Of a DNA stretch of 64,000 nt, positions 54,311-63,220 are shown piece by piece. The notes below the pieces were generated by a model. It was given only the letters and a program-made list of their open reading frames with translations, was not told the DNA's origin and made no database searches. How positions within the stretch are numbered: position 1 is the stretch's first letter; each line of letters opens with the position of its first letter. Made by a program: the position numbers and the translations under genes. Location: NCBI GenBank assembly GCA_034436045.1, contig DAOTVZ010000162.1:16737-80736 (forward strand), given 5' to 3'. The stretch comes from H111-94 sp034436045. Its GTDB lineage: Bacteria > Chloroflexota > Ktedonobacteria > Ktedonobacterales > Ktedonobacteraceae.

Positions 54311-56047
54311 TCATACCACCAGGAAGCCGCCCTGTATCTCAAACATGCGACGATACCGACCATTGGCACGCATAAGCTGCTCATGCGTACCGCGCTCACT
54401 TATCCGCCCATGCTCAAGGACAATAATCTCATCCATATCTTCCAGCGCAACCAGTCGATGCGTAATCAACAATGTGGTACGTCCCTGCATGAGCGTAGAA
54501 AGCGTCTCAAGAATGGCCTGTTCCGTCAGCGGATCAAGGTTGGCCGTGATCTCATCGAGCAGCAGCAACGGCGCATCTTTGAGCAGTGCCCGCGCGATAG
54601 CCAGCCGCTGCCGCTCGCCACCGGAGAGGCGCAGGCCCTGTTCACCAATCCAGGTATCCAAACCTTTGGGCAACTGCCGCACAAAATCGCCGAGTTGTAC
54701 CTGCTCTAACACATGCAGCAACTCGGCATCGTTGGCAGTTGGTCGCGCCAGCAAGAGATTGGCCCGCAAGCTATCATGGAAAAGATACGTCTCCTGCTCA
54801 ACAACACCGCATAACGCACGTAATTCATCGAGTTTGCATTGGCGAATATCGTGCCCATTGATACGAATGGCCCCCTGCGTCACATCCCAAAAGCGCAAGA
54901 TCAGCTTAAAGAGCGTGCTTTTGCCTGCTCCACTCACCCCGACTATCGCTATACGGCTGCCAGGACGCACACGTAGCGTTATATTGCTTAACACCTCTTG
55001 CTCTTCGTAGGCAAAGGAGACGTCATCGAACTCCAAACTACAGCCAGCAGGCATCGATGGTAGCGGCTGTGGTTGCGTCGGGTCTTTCACTGTCGGAACA
55101 GTGTCGGCGATAGCAAAAACACGCTCTGCAGCCGCCAGCGAATGGCCCAGAAACTGGAAAGCCTGCGCTAATGGCTGCACCGCCTCAAAACAGGCCAGCG
55201 TCGCCAACGCCAGGAAACCCAGGTATACTCCGTCAACGGCATGGTGCACCACCAGGGGAATAGCCAGCAGCAGGATCACCCACAACGCCAGATTCGCCAG
55301 CGCATCACTGAGAGCCAGTTGTAAGCCGGAAACAGAAGCCATGCGACGTTGCAATGCCCCAAGTGAACGATCACACTCCATCACCTTGCGCAATTGCGCA
55401 TGCTCGGCCTGATAGACGAGCAGGTCCTGCACCCCTCTTACACCATCCACCACCTGCGCGTTCAGCGTAGCACGCGCGCTCACCTGCTGTTTTCCCAATC
55501 CTCGCATCAGTGCAATATAGAGCAGTGGGCCACCCAGACCGGCTAAGAGCAGAAATGCCAGGATAGTCCAGGAGAAGACAATACCAAAGATGGCGAACAG
55601 ACCAAACATCAGCAGACAGACCAGCATGGCGACAGCAATGGGCGAAACCGCACGCAGATAGACATTCTGTAGCTCCTCAATGTCGCCGAGCAGGCGCGCC
55701 AGCACATCCCCGCTGCGATAGTTAAGTAGCAGGGCGGGCGCGAGCGGCTCCAGACGACTATAGAGCCAGCTACGTAAACGTGCCAGGAGACGGAAGGTGG
55801 TATCGTGTGAAACCAGACGCTCCTCATAGCGCGCTACCGCCCGCGTGACACCAGCTACGCGCACAACGTAGGTTGGCAGCTCCAGCATAATGATAAGCGG
55901 GCCGAGCGCCGCCGCCGCCACCAGATATGCCGCCATTGCCAACAGGCCAATACTGCTGGCAATCATCAGAGTGCCCAGCAGTATTGCCAGCAATACCCGC
56001 CAGCGAAATGGCATGAGAAAGGATAGTAGACGCAACAAAGTTTTCAT
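54311..56047 (-). CDS. cydC: Thiol reductant ABC exporter, CydC subunit
   Basis: Half of the CydDC heterodimeric ABC transporter that exports cysteine/glutathione and is required for cytochrome bd assembly. Six membrane helices in the N-terminal ~310 residues precede the ATPase domain with Walker A GVSGAGKST, signature LRLSGGERQRLAIARALL and Walker B PLLLLDEIT. The Walker B ends with Glu as expected. At 578 residues it is standard. The start is only 4 bp from the cydD stop. Confidence 0.95.
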   Translation of the reverse strand: MKTLLRLLSFLMPFRWRVLLAILLGTLMIASSIGLLAMAAYLVAAAALGPLIIMLELPTYVVRVAGVTRAVARYEERLVSHDTTFRLLARLRSWLYSRLEPLAPALLLNYRSGDVLARLLGDIEELQNVYLRAVSPIAVAMLVCLLMFGLFAIFGIVFSWTILAFLLLAGLGGPLLYIALMRGLGKQQVSARATLNAQVVDGVRGVQDLLVYQAEHAQLRKVMECDRSLGALQRRMASVSGLQLALSDALANLALWVILLLAIPLVVHHAVDGVYLGFLALATLACFEAVQPLAQAFQFLGHSLAAAERVFAIADTVPTVKDPTQPQPLPSMPAGCSLEFDDVSFAYEEQEVLSNITLRVRPGSRIAIVGVSGAGKSTLFKLILRFWDVTQGAIRINGHDIRQCKLDELRALCGVVEQETYLFHDSLRANLLLARPTANDAELLHVLEQVQLGDFVRQLPKGLDTWIGEQGLRLSGGERQRLAIARALLKDAPLLLLDEITANLDPLTEQAILETLSTLMQGRTTLLITHRLVALEDMDEIIVLEHGRISERGTHEQLMRANGRYRRMFEIQGGFLVV

Positions 56048-56051
56048 CGGA

Positions 56052-57776
56052 CTACTCTTTTCCGACCATTTGCATCAAATGCGCATATATACCTTGATCT
56101 CGCAATAGCTGCTCCGGCTTACCATACTCGGCAATCTGCCCATCTTCCATTACCGCAACCTGCTGCGCGCGGCGAATAGTGTTATAACGGTGGGCAATCA
56201 CCAGCACTGTGCGCCGCTCAATCAAGCGTGCGATGGCCTGTTCGATCAGGACTTCGCTCTCTACGTCAAGGCCAGAAGTCGGCTCATCCAGAATTAAAAG
56301 GGGCGCATCCTTGAGAAAAGCACGAGCCAGGGCCAGACGTTGCGCCTGCCCCGCACTGAGGCGCAAACCCTGCTCTCCCAGTTGCGTCTCGAATCCTTGA
56401 GGAAGCTGATCGATAAAGTCGCATCCGGCCAGCGCTGCTGCTTGCCGCACCTCCGCGTCGCTAGCCTCCTCGCGCGCCATGCGAATATTTTCTCGCACCG
56501 TGCCATAAAAGAGGTAAGGATGCTGCGGCACCAGCGCCACGTACTTGCGCCACTCCTCAACCGGTATGTCTTTGAGCGCCAACCCGTTGACCTCAATACA
56601 ACCGCTTTCGTAGTCGATAAAACGCAGTAGCACATTGACCAGTGTACTCTTGCCAGCCCCGCTACGTCCCACCAGTGCGGTACAGCTATGGGCAGGCAGG
56701 AAGAGCGAGACGCCTTTCAGCGCCGGTGTCTCACTACCAGGATACGTGCAGGTCACATCAGTTAGCTGCAATGTCAGCTCACCGGCACGGATCTTACTTA
56801 CTACGCTTGTAGAAGAGGTAGCAATGGGCAGAGGCGTCTCAAGCAATGTCACCATCCTCTGTGCGGCGGCCTTGCCCTCCATAGCGGCATGGCGTTGCGC
56901 ACCCAACTCCTGCAAAGGACGATAGAACTCCGGCGTAAGTAGCAACACCAGAAAGGCTTTCTGGAAGCTAACAAGGTGGTCGATCAGGCGCACACCCAGT
57001 ACTACGGCCACAACGCCAATCGCCATCGCCGTCAGAAATTCCAGCACGCCCCCGGACAGAAAAGCATAGCGTAACACCTGCATAGTTTTCGCGCGGAAGC
57101 TCTCGCTGAGACGGCCAACCTGCACCTGCTCCGCCTTGCTACGCCCAAACAGCTTGAGCGTCGTCAGTCCCTGAATCGAGTCAAGCAGGTGCGCACCCAG
57201 GCGGCCCAATGCCTCCCATTGCTGCTGGACATGCTTCTCAGCATAGCTCCCCACCAGCATCATCAAAATCGGGATAATGGGGGCCGTGACGAGCAGCAGC
57301 AGGGCACTGATCCAGTCTAGCGGAAAAACTACAGCAACAATCAGCAGAGGGATTACTACGCTCAAGATGGTTTGAGGAACATAACGACTAACGTAAGCAT
57401 CCAGGCGTTCAACACCCTCATTAAGCGTCGTCGTCAACTCTCCCGCATGTTCACCACGGCTAAAAATTGGCCCTAGCTGCAACAGGTGAGAGAAGAGCCG
57501 TTGGCGTAAAGCAGCCTTGACCTGTATCGCTCCTCGTTGCGTTATAACCTCACGCCCCCAGATAAGCGCGGCGCGGGTCAGCAGAGCTAGCAAGAAGCCC
57601 ACAAGTGGTAACATAACCTGAGCGAGACCCGCATGTGCCAGAAAAACGGCATTTACGATCCCGCTCAGCAAAACCATTTGCACAATCAGCACGCCGGTGC
57701 CAACGACACTCAAGACCACACTTACAAGCAGAAAACGACGTGCCAGTGGAATGTGACGAAACAACGCTATTTTCAT
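56052..57776 (-). CDS. cydD: Thiol reductant ABC exporter, CydD subunit
   Basis: Partner of CydC. Six helices are followed by an ATPase domain with Walker A GRSGAGKST, the CydD-type signature LRLSAGQAQRLALARAFL (LSAGQ rather than LSGGQ) and Walker B PLLILDEPTSGLD. It is the first gene of the cydDCAB operon. The start is uncertain: ATG 57776 or a GTG three codons earlier; neither has a strong ribosome site. At about 574 residues it is standard. Confidence 0.95.
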   Translation of the reverse strand: MKIALFRHIPLARRFLLVSVVLSVVGTGVLIVQMVLLSGIVNAVFLAHAGLAQVMLPLVGFLLALLTRAALIWGREVITQRGAIQVKAALRQRLFSHLLQLGPIFSRGEHAGELTTTLNEGVERLDAYVSRYVPQTILSVVIPLLIVAVVFPLDWISALLLLVTAPIIPILMMLVGSYAEKHVQQQWEALGRLGAHLLDSIQGLTTLKLFGRSKAEQVQVGRLSESFRAKTMQVLRYAFLSGGVLEFLTAMAIGVVAVVLGVRLIDHLVSFQKAFLVLLLTPEFYRPLQELGAQRHAAMEGKAAAQRMVTLLETPLPIATSSTSVVSKIRAGELTLQLTDVTCTYPGSETPALKGVSLFLPAHSCTALVGRSGAGKSTLVNVLLRFIDYESGCIEVNGLALKDIPVEEWRKYVALVPQHPYLFYGTVRENIRMAREEASDAEVRQAAALAGCDFIDQLPQGFETQLGEQGLRLSAGQAQRLALARAFLKDAPLLILDEPTSGLDVESEVLIEQAIARLIERRTVLVIAHRYNTIRRAQQVAVMEDGQIAEYGKPEQLLRDQGIYAHLMQMVGKE

Positions 57777-57810
57777 CGGCCACACTCAAGAAACACAAAA
57801 CTCTACTTCT

Positions 57811-57840
57811 ATCTTAATGCGCAGAGAGAAACTCTGACAA
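57811..57840 (-). promoter_or_regulatory. Candidate promoter of cydDCAB
   Basis: Minus-strand TTGTCA (57835-57840) and TAAGAT (57811-57816) with 18-bp spacing lie about 35 bp before the cydD start. Confidence 0.5.
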
Positions 57841-57878
57841 GTAAATCTCGCCCAATTCAATCATCATTAAGCCATTTG

Positions 57879-57898
57879 TGATAGTTGTGATACTATCA
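57879..57898. promoter_or_regulatory. Inverted repeat TGATAGT-N6-ACTATCA, candidate operator
   Basis: Perfect 7-bp arms (57879-57885, 57892-57898) lie about 40 bp upstream of the cyd promoter. A redox regulator site is plausible; it is not the Rex consensus. Confidence 0.4.
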
Positions 57899-57942
57899 TT
57901 CTAAGCGACCGACAAACAGCGACTTTTGTCCTTGCTCTCACG

Positions 57943-58443
57943 CTATTCTTCCGCTAACTTTGGCTGCGGTAGTCTGGGCAGATAGGCACGTTTGTAGACC
58001 ATAAGAGTACGCTGAAATTCGATCACGACCGTACCATCTTGATTAAAACCAACGGTTTTGACACGTACAATGCCGCGCTCAGGATGCGATTTCGACTCGC
58101 GCTTGTCCAGCACCTCACTACGAGCATAGATAGTGTCACCGTGAAAGACTGGCGCGGGCAATCTCACCTGATCCCAACCCAGATTGATCGCGTTTTGCGA
58201 GAGATCAGCCACCGATAGTCCCGTCACCAGCGCCAGCGTAAAGGTGGAATCGACCAGCGGACGCTTGAACTCGGTCTGCGCGGCGTAGGTGGAGTCAAAA
58301 TGAATAGGGTTCGTGTTCACAGTTAGCAGGGTGAACCAGATGTTATCGGCTTCGGTAATCGTGCGCCCTAACGGGTGCGGATAGATGTCGCCAATCTCAA
58401 AATCCTCGTAGCAACGGCCCGTCCAGCCCGCTTTGATAGCCAT
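57943..58443 (-). CDS. MaoC-family hot-dog hydratase
   Basis: Enoyl-CoA hydratase-type protein. The hot-dog fold is seen with the MaoC-type motif VNTNPIHFDSTYAAQTEF, where the Asn/His pair is the hydratase catalytic site, preceded by YEDFEIGDIYPHPLGRTITEAD. At 166 residues it is a single-domain member. ATG 58443 has GAGGAGG upstream. It lies 29 bp after an acyl-CoA dehydrogenase gene, so the pair probably oxidises and hydrates the same acyl-CoA; related mesaconyl-CoA hydratases are possible. Confidence 0.92.
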   Translation of the reverse strand: MAIKAGWTGRCYEDFEIGDIYPHPLGRTITEADNIWFTLLTVNTNPIHFDSTYAAQTEFKRPLVDSTFTLALVTGLSVADLSQNAINLGWDQVRLPAPVFHGDTIYARSEVLDKRESKSHPERGIVRVKTVGFNQDGTVVIEFQRTLMVYKRAYLPRLPQPKLAEE

Positions 58444-58472
58444 CATCTCCTCCTCAATAGAAAGAATATGTA

Positions 58473-59624
58473 TTAGTATGATCTGGGCAACCCCAACACA
58501 TGTTGCCCAATATAAGCCAGGATCAGATTGGTCGAGATCGGGGCCACTTGATAGAGGCGCGTCTCGCGGAACTTGCGCTCGATATCGTACTCGCTGGCAA
58601 AACCGAAGCCACCATGCGTTTGCAAGGCCACATTCGCGGCATCCCAGGCAGCTTCAGCCGCCAGTAGCTTCGCCATGTTGGCCTCCGCGCCGCACTGCTC
58701 TCCGCGATCAAACAGCTCCGCCGCTTTAAAGCGCATCAGATCTGCCGCCTGCAATTTGACATAAGCATCGGCTATAGGAAATTGCACACCCTGATTCTGA
58801 CCGATAGGACGGCCAAAGACAACGCGCTGTTTCGCATAATTCACCGTGCGCTCGATAAACCAGTAGCCATCCCCAATCGACTCGGCGGCAATTAAGATGC
58901 GCTCGGCGTTCAGGCTATCCAACAAATAGCGGAAACCCCTGCCCTCGCTGCCAACAAGATTCGCCGCAGGCACATACAGGTTGTCAAAAAAGACCTCCGC
59001 CGTATGATGGTTAATCATGGTGCGAATCGGCTTGATCGTTAAGCCTTTGCCCTTCGCCTCGCGCAGATCGACTAGAAAGAGCGAGAGGCCTTCTGTGCGT
59101 TTCTTCACCTGTTCAACGGGTGTGGTGCGCGCCAGCAGCAGCATGAGATCAGAATATTGCACGCGCGATGTCCAGATTTTCTGACCGTTGATAAGATAGC
59201 CTTCACCGCTACGTGTGGCCATAGTGCGAATGCTCGATGTATCAGAACCGGCATCGGGTTCGGTAATGCCAAAAGCTTGCAAGCGCAACCGCCCGGCAGC
59301 GATCTCCGGCAGATACTGCTGTTTTTGCTCCTCGGAGCCATGTCGAAGCAAGGTACCCATAATATACATTTGCGCATGGCAGACCGCCGCGTTGCCTCCT
59401 GAACGATTCAGCTCCTCTAAAATAATCGATGCCTCGGTAATGCCAAGGCCGGAACCACCATACTGCTCAGGTAACAGCACCGCGAGATAGCCCGCCTCGG
59501 TCATCGCACGCACAAAATCTTCGGGGTAGGCACGCTCTTCGTCCAGGCGACGCCAGTACTCGTTGCCAAAACGTTCACACAAACGTTTGACACCATGCCG
59601 TATCTCTTCATGCAGTTCGTTCAT
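58473..59624 (-). CDS. Acyl-CoA dehydrogenase
   Basis: FAD enzyme introducing a double bond into an acyl-CoA, passing electrons to an electron-transfer flavoprotein. The family marks are LLPEQYGGSGLGITEASIILEE (region), RLQAFGITEPDAGSDTSSIRT (FAD-binding), YLINGQKIWTSR, and in the C-terminal part FGRPIGQNQGVQFPIADAYV, then LQTHGGFGFASEYDIERKFRE. Length about 383 residues is standard. ATG 59624 has GAGGG upstream; a GTG one codon before is the alternative. It shares an operon with the MaoC gene and follows the amidohydrolase gene on the same strand. Chain-length specificity is unknown. Confidence 0.95.
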   Translation of the reverse strand: MNELHEEIRHGVKRLCERFGNEYWRRLDEERAYPEDFVRAMTEAGYLAVLLPEQYGGSGLGITEASIILEELNRSGGNAAVCHAQMYIMGTLLRHGSEEQKQQYLPEIAAGRLRLQAFGITEPDAGSDTSSIRTMATRSGEGYLINGQKIWTSRVQYSDLMLLLARTTPVEQVKKRTEGLSLFLVDLREAKGKGLTIKPIRTMINHHTAEVFFDNLYVPAANLVGSEGRGFRYLLDSLNAERILIAAESIGDGYWFIERTVNYAKQRVVFGRPIGQNQGVQFPIADAYVKLQAADLMRFKAAELFDRGEQCGAEANMAKLLAAEAAWDAANVALQTHGGFGFASEYDIERKFRETRLYQVAPISTNLILAYIGQHVLGLPRSY

Positions 59625-59660
59625 CACACGCCCTCGCTTCTACTCCTCAGTGCCACTCAC

Positions 59661-61025
59661 TCAGCACAATTCGCCGCGCACCAGCGCACGAGCCAGCGCG
59701 TTGTGACGCTCAATCAACGCAGGCAACTCCACATCCACAAGCTGACGATCTTTTACGCGCACACGTCCGTTAATGACACTTAAATCTACATAAGGTGGTT
59801 GGCAGAAAACAATAGAGGCAAGGGCATCATGTACAGCGCCGCCCGCCAGATCGAGCGTATCGAGCCGGTAGCCGATGAAGTCAGCCGCCATGCCAGGAGC
59901 CAGATAACCAATATCATCGCGTCCCAGCACTGAGGCCCCCCCTCGCGTCGCCAACCAGAGAACGTCCTTCGCGGTCAACGCCGCCGGATCACCGGTGACG
60001 CGCTGCAAGAGCATGGCCTGACGCGCCTCGGCCAGCATATGCGAGCCATCATTTGAGGCTGAACCATCCACACCCAGGCCCAGGCGTACTCCAGCCTGAC
60101 GCATGGCCCGCACCGGTGCAATACCCGACGCCAACCGCATGTTTGAGGTTGGACAATGCGCAACTCCCGTGCGCGTCCGACCCAAGCGTGTCACTTCGTC
60201 CACCCCAGGATGCACCATATGCGCGTGCCAGACATCCGGCCCCACCCAATCTAACTCTTCGGCCAGTTCAACCGGTGTGCGTTCGAACATCTCGGCACAA
60301 TACGCCACCTCATCGCGCGTCTCCGCCAGATGCGTGTGAGAATGCACTCCATAAGCACGCGCCAGCGCGATACTCTGGCGCATCAACTCCGGCGAAACGG
60401 AAAATGGCGAGCAGGGAGCCAGCACGATACGCAGCATTGCATAGGGCCTTGCATCATGATACGTCTCTATGAGACGCTGCGAGTCACGCAAGATGTTCTG
60501 TTCCTCCTCAACCACGTGATCGGGTGGCAAACCTCCCTGCGACTCACCGACCGACATGGAACCACGCGCCGCATGAAAACGAAAGCCCATCTCCTGCGCC
60601 GCCTGTATCTGGTCATCCAGGCGCGCACCATTGGGCCAGATATAGGTATGGTCGCTGGACGTGGTGCAGCCGGAGAGCATCAGTTCCGCAATGGCAATCT
60701 TTGTACTGACATAGATCGCCTCTGCATTCATACCAGCCCAGATCGGATAGAGCGTGCGCAGCCAGTGAAACAGGTTGGCGTCTTGCGCGGCAGGCACATT
60801 GCGCGTCAACGTCTGATAAAAATGATGATGGGTATTGACCAGTCCGGGTAACACGAGCATTCCACGCGCGTCAATGACCTCATCTGCATGCTGCGGCAAC
60901 TGATCCGTCGGACCAACCTGTTGAATGACATTCCCTTCGATGTAAAGCGCGCCATCCTCCCAGCGCGTGTCCTGATCGTCCATTGTCACGATCAATGTGG
61001 CATGCTGAAGCAGTAACGATGACAT
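59661..61025 (-). CDS. 8-oxoguanine deaminase-like amidohydrolase
   Basis: Metal-dependent deaminase of the TrzN/AtzA/8-oxoguanine deaminase group. Metal ligands are HxH in LVNTHHHFYQTLTR, His in VHSHTHLAETRDE, His in VWHAHMVHP and Asp in LGLGVDGSASNDGS. The nearest pattern I recall is the 8-oxoguanine deaminase group, but related chlorohydrolases cannot be ruled out. From ATG 61025 (GAGGAGGAG upstream) it has 454 residues. The 16-codon upstream extension is unlikely. It leads the same-strand group with the dehydrogenase and MaoC genes, though a common pathway is not clear. Confidence 0.88.
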   Translation of the reverse strand: MSSLLLQHATLIVTMDDQDTRWEDGALYIEGNVIQQVGPTDQLPQHADEVIDARGMLVLPGLVNTHHHFYQTLTRNVPAAQDANLFHWLRTLYPIWAGMNAEAIYVSTKIAIAELMLSGCTTSSDHTYIWPNGARLDDQIQAAQEMGFRFHAARGSMSVGESQGGLPPDHVVEEEQNILRDSQRLIETYHDARPYAMLRIVLAPCSPFSVSPELMRQSIALARAYGVHSHTHLAETRDEVAYCAEMFERTPVELAEELDWVGPDVWHAHMVHPGVDEVTRLGRTRTGVAHCPTSNMRLASGIAPVRAMRQAGVRLGLGVDGSASNDGSHMLAEARQAMLLQRVTGDPAALTAKDVLWLATRGGASVLGRDDIGYLAPGMAADFIGYRLDTLDLAGGAVHDALASIVFCQPPYVDLSVINGRVRVKDRQLVDVELPALIERHNALARALVRGELC

Positions 61026-61268
61026 AGCGGAATGCTCCTCCTCACCAGAATAAATAAACAATAAGACAAACACTCTATAATAGTACCATTACAAGCAACG
61101 AGGTAGCGAGGCAAGGGATCAGCCAGAGGCACCTTTACCATGATGTAGAGATATTTCTGCCCATTATTCATTGCAGGCCCTCACGGGTATCCTGCCCTAC
61201 CTTTGCTTTATGCCATACAATGCTTGCTATCCAGCAATCTTACACTTATTTTGTAATAAATAGTGAGT

Positions 61269-61298
61269 TTGACATTCCCACACCATAAGTGATATGCT
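61269..61298 (+). promoter_or_regulatory. Promoter of the cytochrome P450 gene
   Basis: TTGACA (61269-61274) and TATGCT (61293-61298) with 18-bp spacing predict a leader of about 160 nt. The rest of the 440-bp divergent gap 61026-61465 shows no supported feature. Confidence 0.65.
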
Positions 61299-61465
61299 AT
61301 TCATAAATCTAGCAGACGATCAGGCAAGTCTGCATTGAAAAGGCAGGAGTATGAAATCTACAGTATCACCATTACTACACATCAGTTATGATGAATAGTT
61401 TCTAAGTATATGATGGTTATGTGATTCTTCCATAATCTTCTATCAACTAGAAAGGCATTCCTCTC

Positions 61466-62698
61466 ATGCAATTACCAGAACTTCATACATGGCACGATGT
61501 ACCCAGGTTTTATGCCTGGCTCGGTGATATGCGCGAAAAGCATCCCGTCTTTTATGATCCCGATGCAGATTGCTGGCACGTCTTTCGCTACGAGGATGTA
61601 AACCGCGTGACAACCGATTATGAACTCTTCTCCTCCGAACGACAACGGAGCAAGTTGCTTCAGACTATACCATCCCCACCCAGCCTGATCTCGATGGATC
61701 CGCCACAGCACAAACGTTACCGCAACCTGGTCTCGCCATCTTTCACGCCACGCGCACTCTCCCCACTTGCAGAGCGCATTCGCCAGATCGTACAGGAATT
61801 GCTCAACCAGGCACGCCCTGCTGGTCAGATGGATTTCGTCGCCGACTTCGCTTATCCACTGCCTACGATAGTGATTGCAGAAATGCTAGGGGTACCCACA
61901 GCGGACAGGCCCCTTTTCAAAGGTTGGGCCGACACGCTTCTTACCGGTCAACTAAATGCTCGTGATATCACCCACATGGATGAGGCCACACGTACACGAG
62001 TCCTGGAAACCAGGGCTGCCATGACCGCTTACTTCCGGCAACAGATGGCGGAACACCGTCGCCATCCTGGCAACGCGCTGCTCGACAACCTGATGCAGGC
62101 CGAGGTCGAAGGTGAAAAACTCAGTGAAGAGGAGATTATCAGCTTTAGCACTCTTCTCCTCATTGCCGGACACATCACAACTATCATGCTGCTTGGGCAA
62201 TCGATCATTTGTCTCACCGAGCATCCAGAGGTACTTGAACGCCTGCGTACTCATCCATCGCTCATACCCACTATGATTGAAGAGGTGTTGCGCTACTATT
62301 CACCTGTCTGGCGTCTGCTACGCATCACAACACAAGAAGTTACTATAGGAGGGCAAACAATACCGGAAAATGCGCTGATCTTTGCCTGGCTAGCCTCGGC
62401 CAACCGTGATGAACGACAATTCCCCCAGGCCGACCGGTTTATTGCTGATCGTTCGCCCAATCACCATATCGCTTTTGGGCATGGCATCCACTTCTGCCTC
62501 GGCGCACCCCTGGCACGCCTGGAAGCCAGTATAGCGCTACCGATGATCGTCGAACAATTGCCAGAACTATGCTGCGTGCCCGATGAAATGCTGGAGCTAC
62601 TCGATAGCCGCCTGTTAATGGGCGTCAAACGTTTACCAGCGACCTTCAGGCCATCGATACCCGTTCAAGAGAACCAGGTGCAGTCATCGTGCAAATAG
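61466..62698 (+). CDS. Cytochrome P450
   Basis: Heme-thiolate monooxygenase, soluble bacterial type (410 residues). The heme Cys lies in AFGHGIHFCLGAPLARLEA. The K-helix ExxR is in EEVLRYYSPVWRLLR. The I-helix oxygen-activation segment reads LLIAGHITTIM, with His in place of the usual acidic residue before Thr-Thr. The N-terminal SLISMDPPQHKRYRNLVSP is the C-helix region that contacts the heme. ATG 61466 has AAAGG upstream. No ferredoxin or reductase gene is adjacent, so redox partners are elsewhere. Substrate unknown. Confidence 0.95.
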   Translation: MQLPELHTWHDVPRFYAWLGDMREKHPVFYDPDADCWHVFRYEDVNRVTTDYELFSSERQRSKLLQTIPSPPSLISMDPPQHKRYRNLVSPSFTPRALSPLAERIRQIVQELLNQARPAGQMDFVADFAYPLPTIVIAEMLGVPTADRPLFKGWADTLLTGQLNARDITHMDEATRTRVLETRAAMTAYFRQQMAEHRRHPGNALLDNLMQAEVEGEKLSEEEIISFSTLLLIAGHITTIMLLGQSIICLTEHPEVLERLRTHPSLIPTMIEEVLRYYSPVWRLLRITTQEVTIGGQTIPENALIFAWLASANRDERQFPQADRFIADRSPNHHIAFGHGIHFCLGAPLARLEASIALPMIVEQLPELCCVPDEMLELLDSRLLMGVKRLPATFRPSIPVQENQVQSSCK

Positions 62699-62710
62699 CT
62701 ATACAGGCAA

Positions 62711-62776
62711 GAACGGTAGCAACATACAAACCACAAAGCGATATGTTACCTTGTGGCTTGCATGTTACTACCGTTC
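62711..62776. terminator. Long bidirectional hairpin between P450 and DUF2795 genes
   Basis: GAACGGTAG...AACAT...CAA.CCACAAAG pairs, with single mismatches, with CTTGTGG.TTG.ATGTT.CTACCGTTC, an arm of about 27 nt around a 10-nt loop. It lies between convergent genes. Confidence 0.7.
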
Positions 62777-62815
62777 CTCCTGCGCAACTCAATCTACCGA
62801 AGAACGTAGCAGGTG

Positions 62816-63028
62816 CTACTGTCGTTTTTCGCCACGTTCCATCTCTCCAACAGCCTTACTGATACCAACAGGGCTTTCATAGGTGCGATCAGGTAACTCT
62901 TGCAGCGCCTGACGAGCGTTCTCATCCGCGCCGTGCAGCTCAGCGTATTTGATAACATCCTGTTTACTTGCAGGATAGTTAAGCCCCTTAAGCAACTTCT
63001 CTACCTGAACAGGATTAATTTTTGCCAT
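62816..63028 (-). CDS. DUF2795-family small protein
   Basis: Seventy residues matching the DUF2795 pattern: NPVQVEKLLKGLNYPASKQD, then VIKYAELHGADENARQALQ and LPDRTYESPVGISKAVGEME. It is a small helical protein with no known biochemical role; family members are widespread in Actinobacteria and Chloroflexota. It stands alone, 190 bp before the CRISPR array, with no sign that it is a cas gene. Confidence 0.88.
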   Translation of the reverse strand: MAKINPVQVEKLLKGLNYPASKQDVIKYAELHGADENARQALQELPDRTYESPVGISKAVGEMERGEKRQ

Positions 63029-63220
63029 CGTTTCTTGCTCCCTTTTTTCATACTATCTGACATCACCACGCCAGTAGTCGTCATTAAGGCCACTGCAAGG
63101 CAAGACACCAATCGTATTGACCACGAATAACAATGCAAGACAGTGACAAAAAAGGGAACCACTTCTATCTTCTATCTCTACGTTCCGGCAAGCACTAAGA
63201 CAAAATAGCATCACAGTAAG

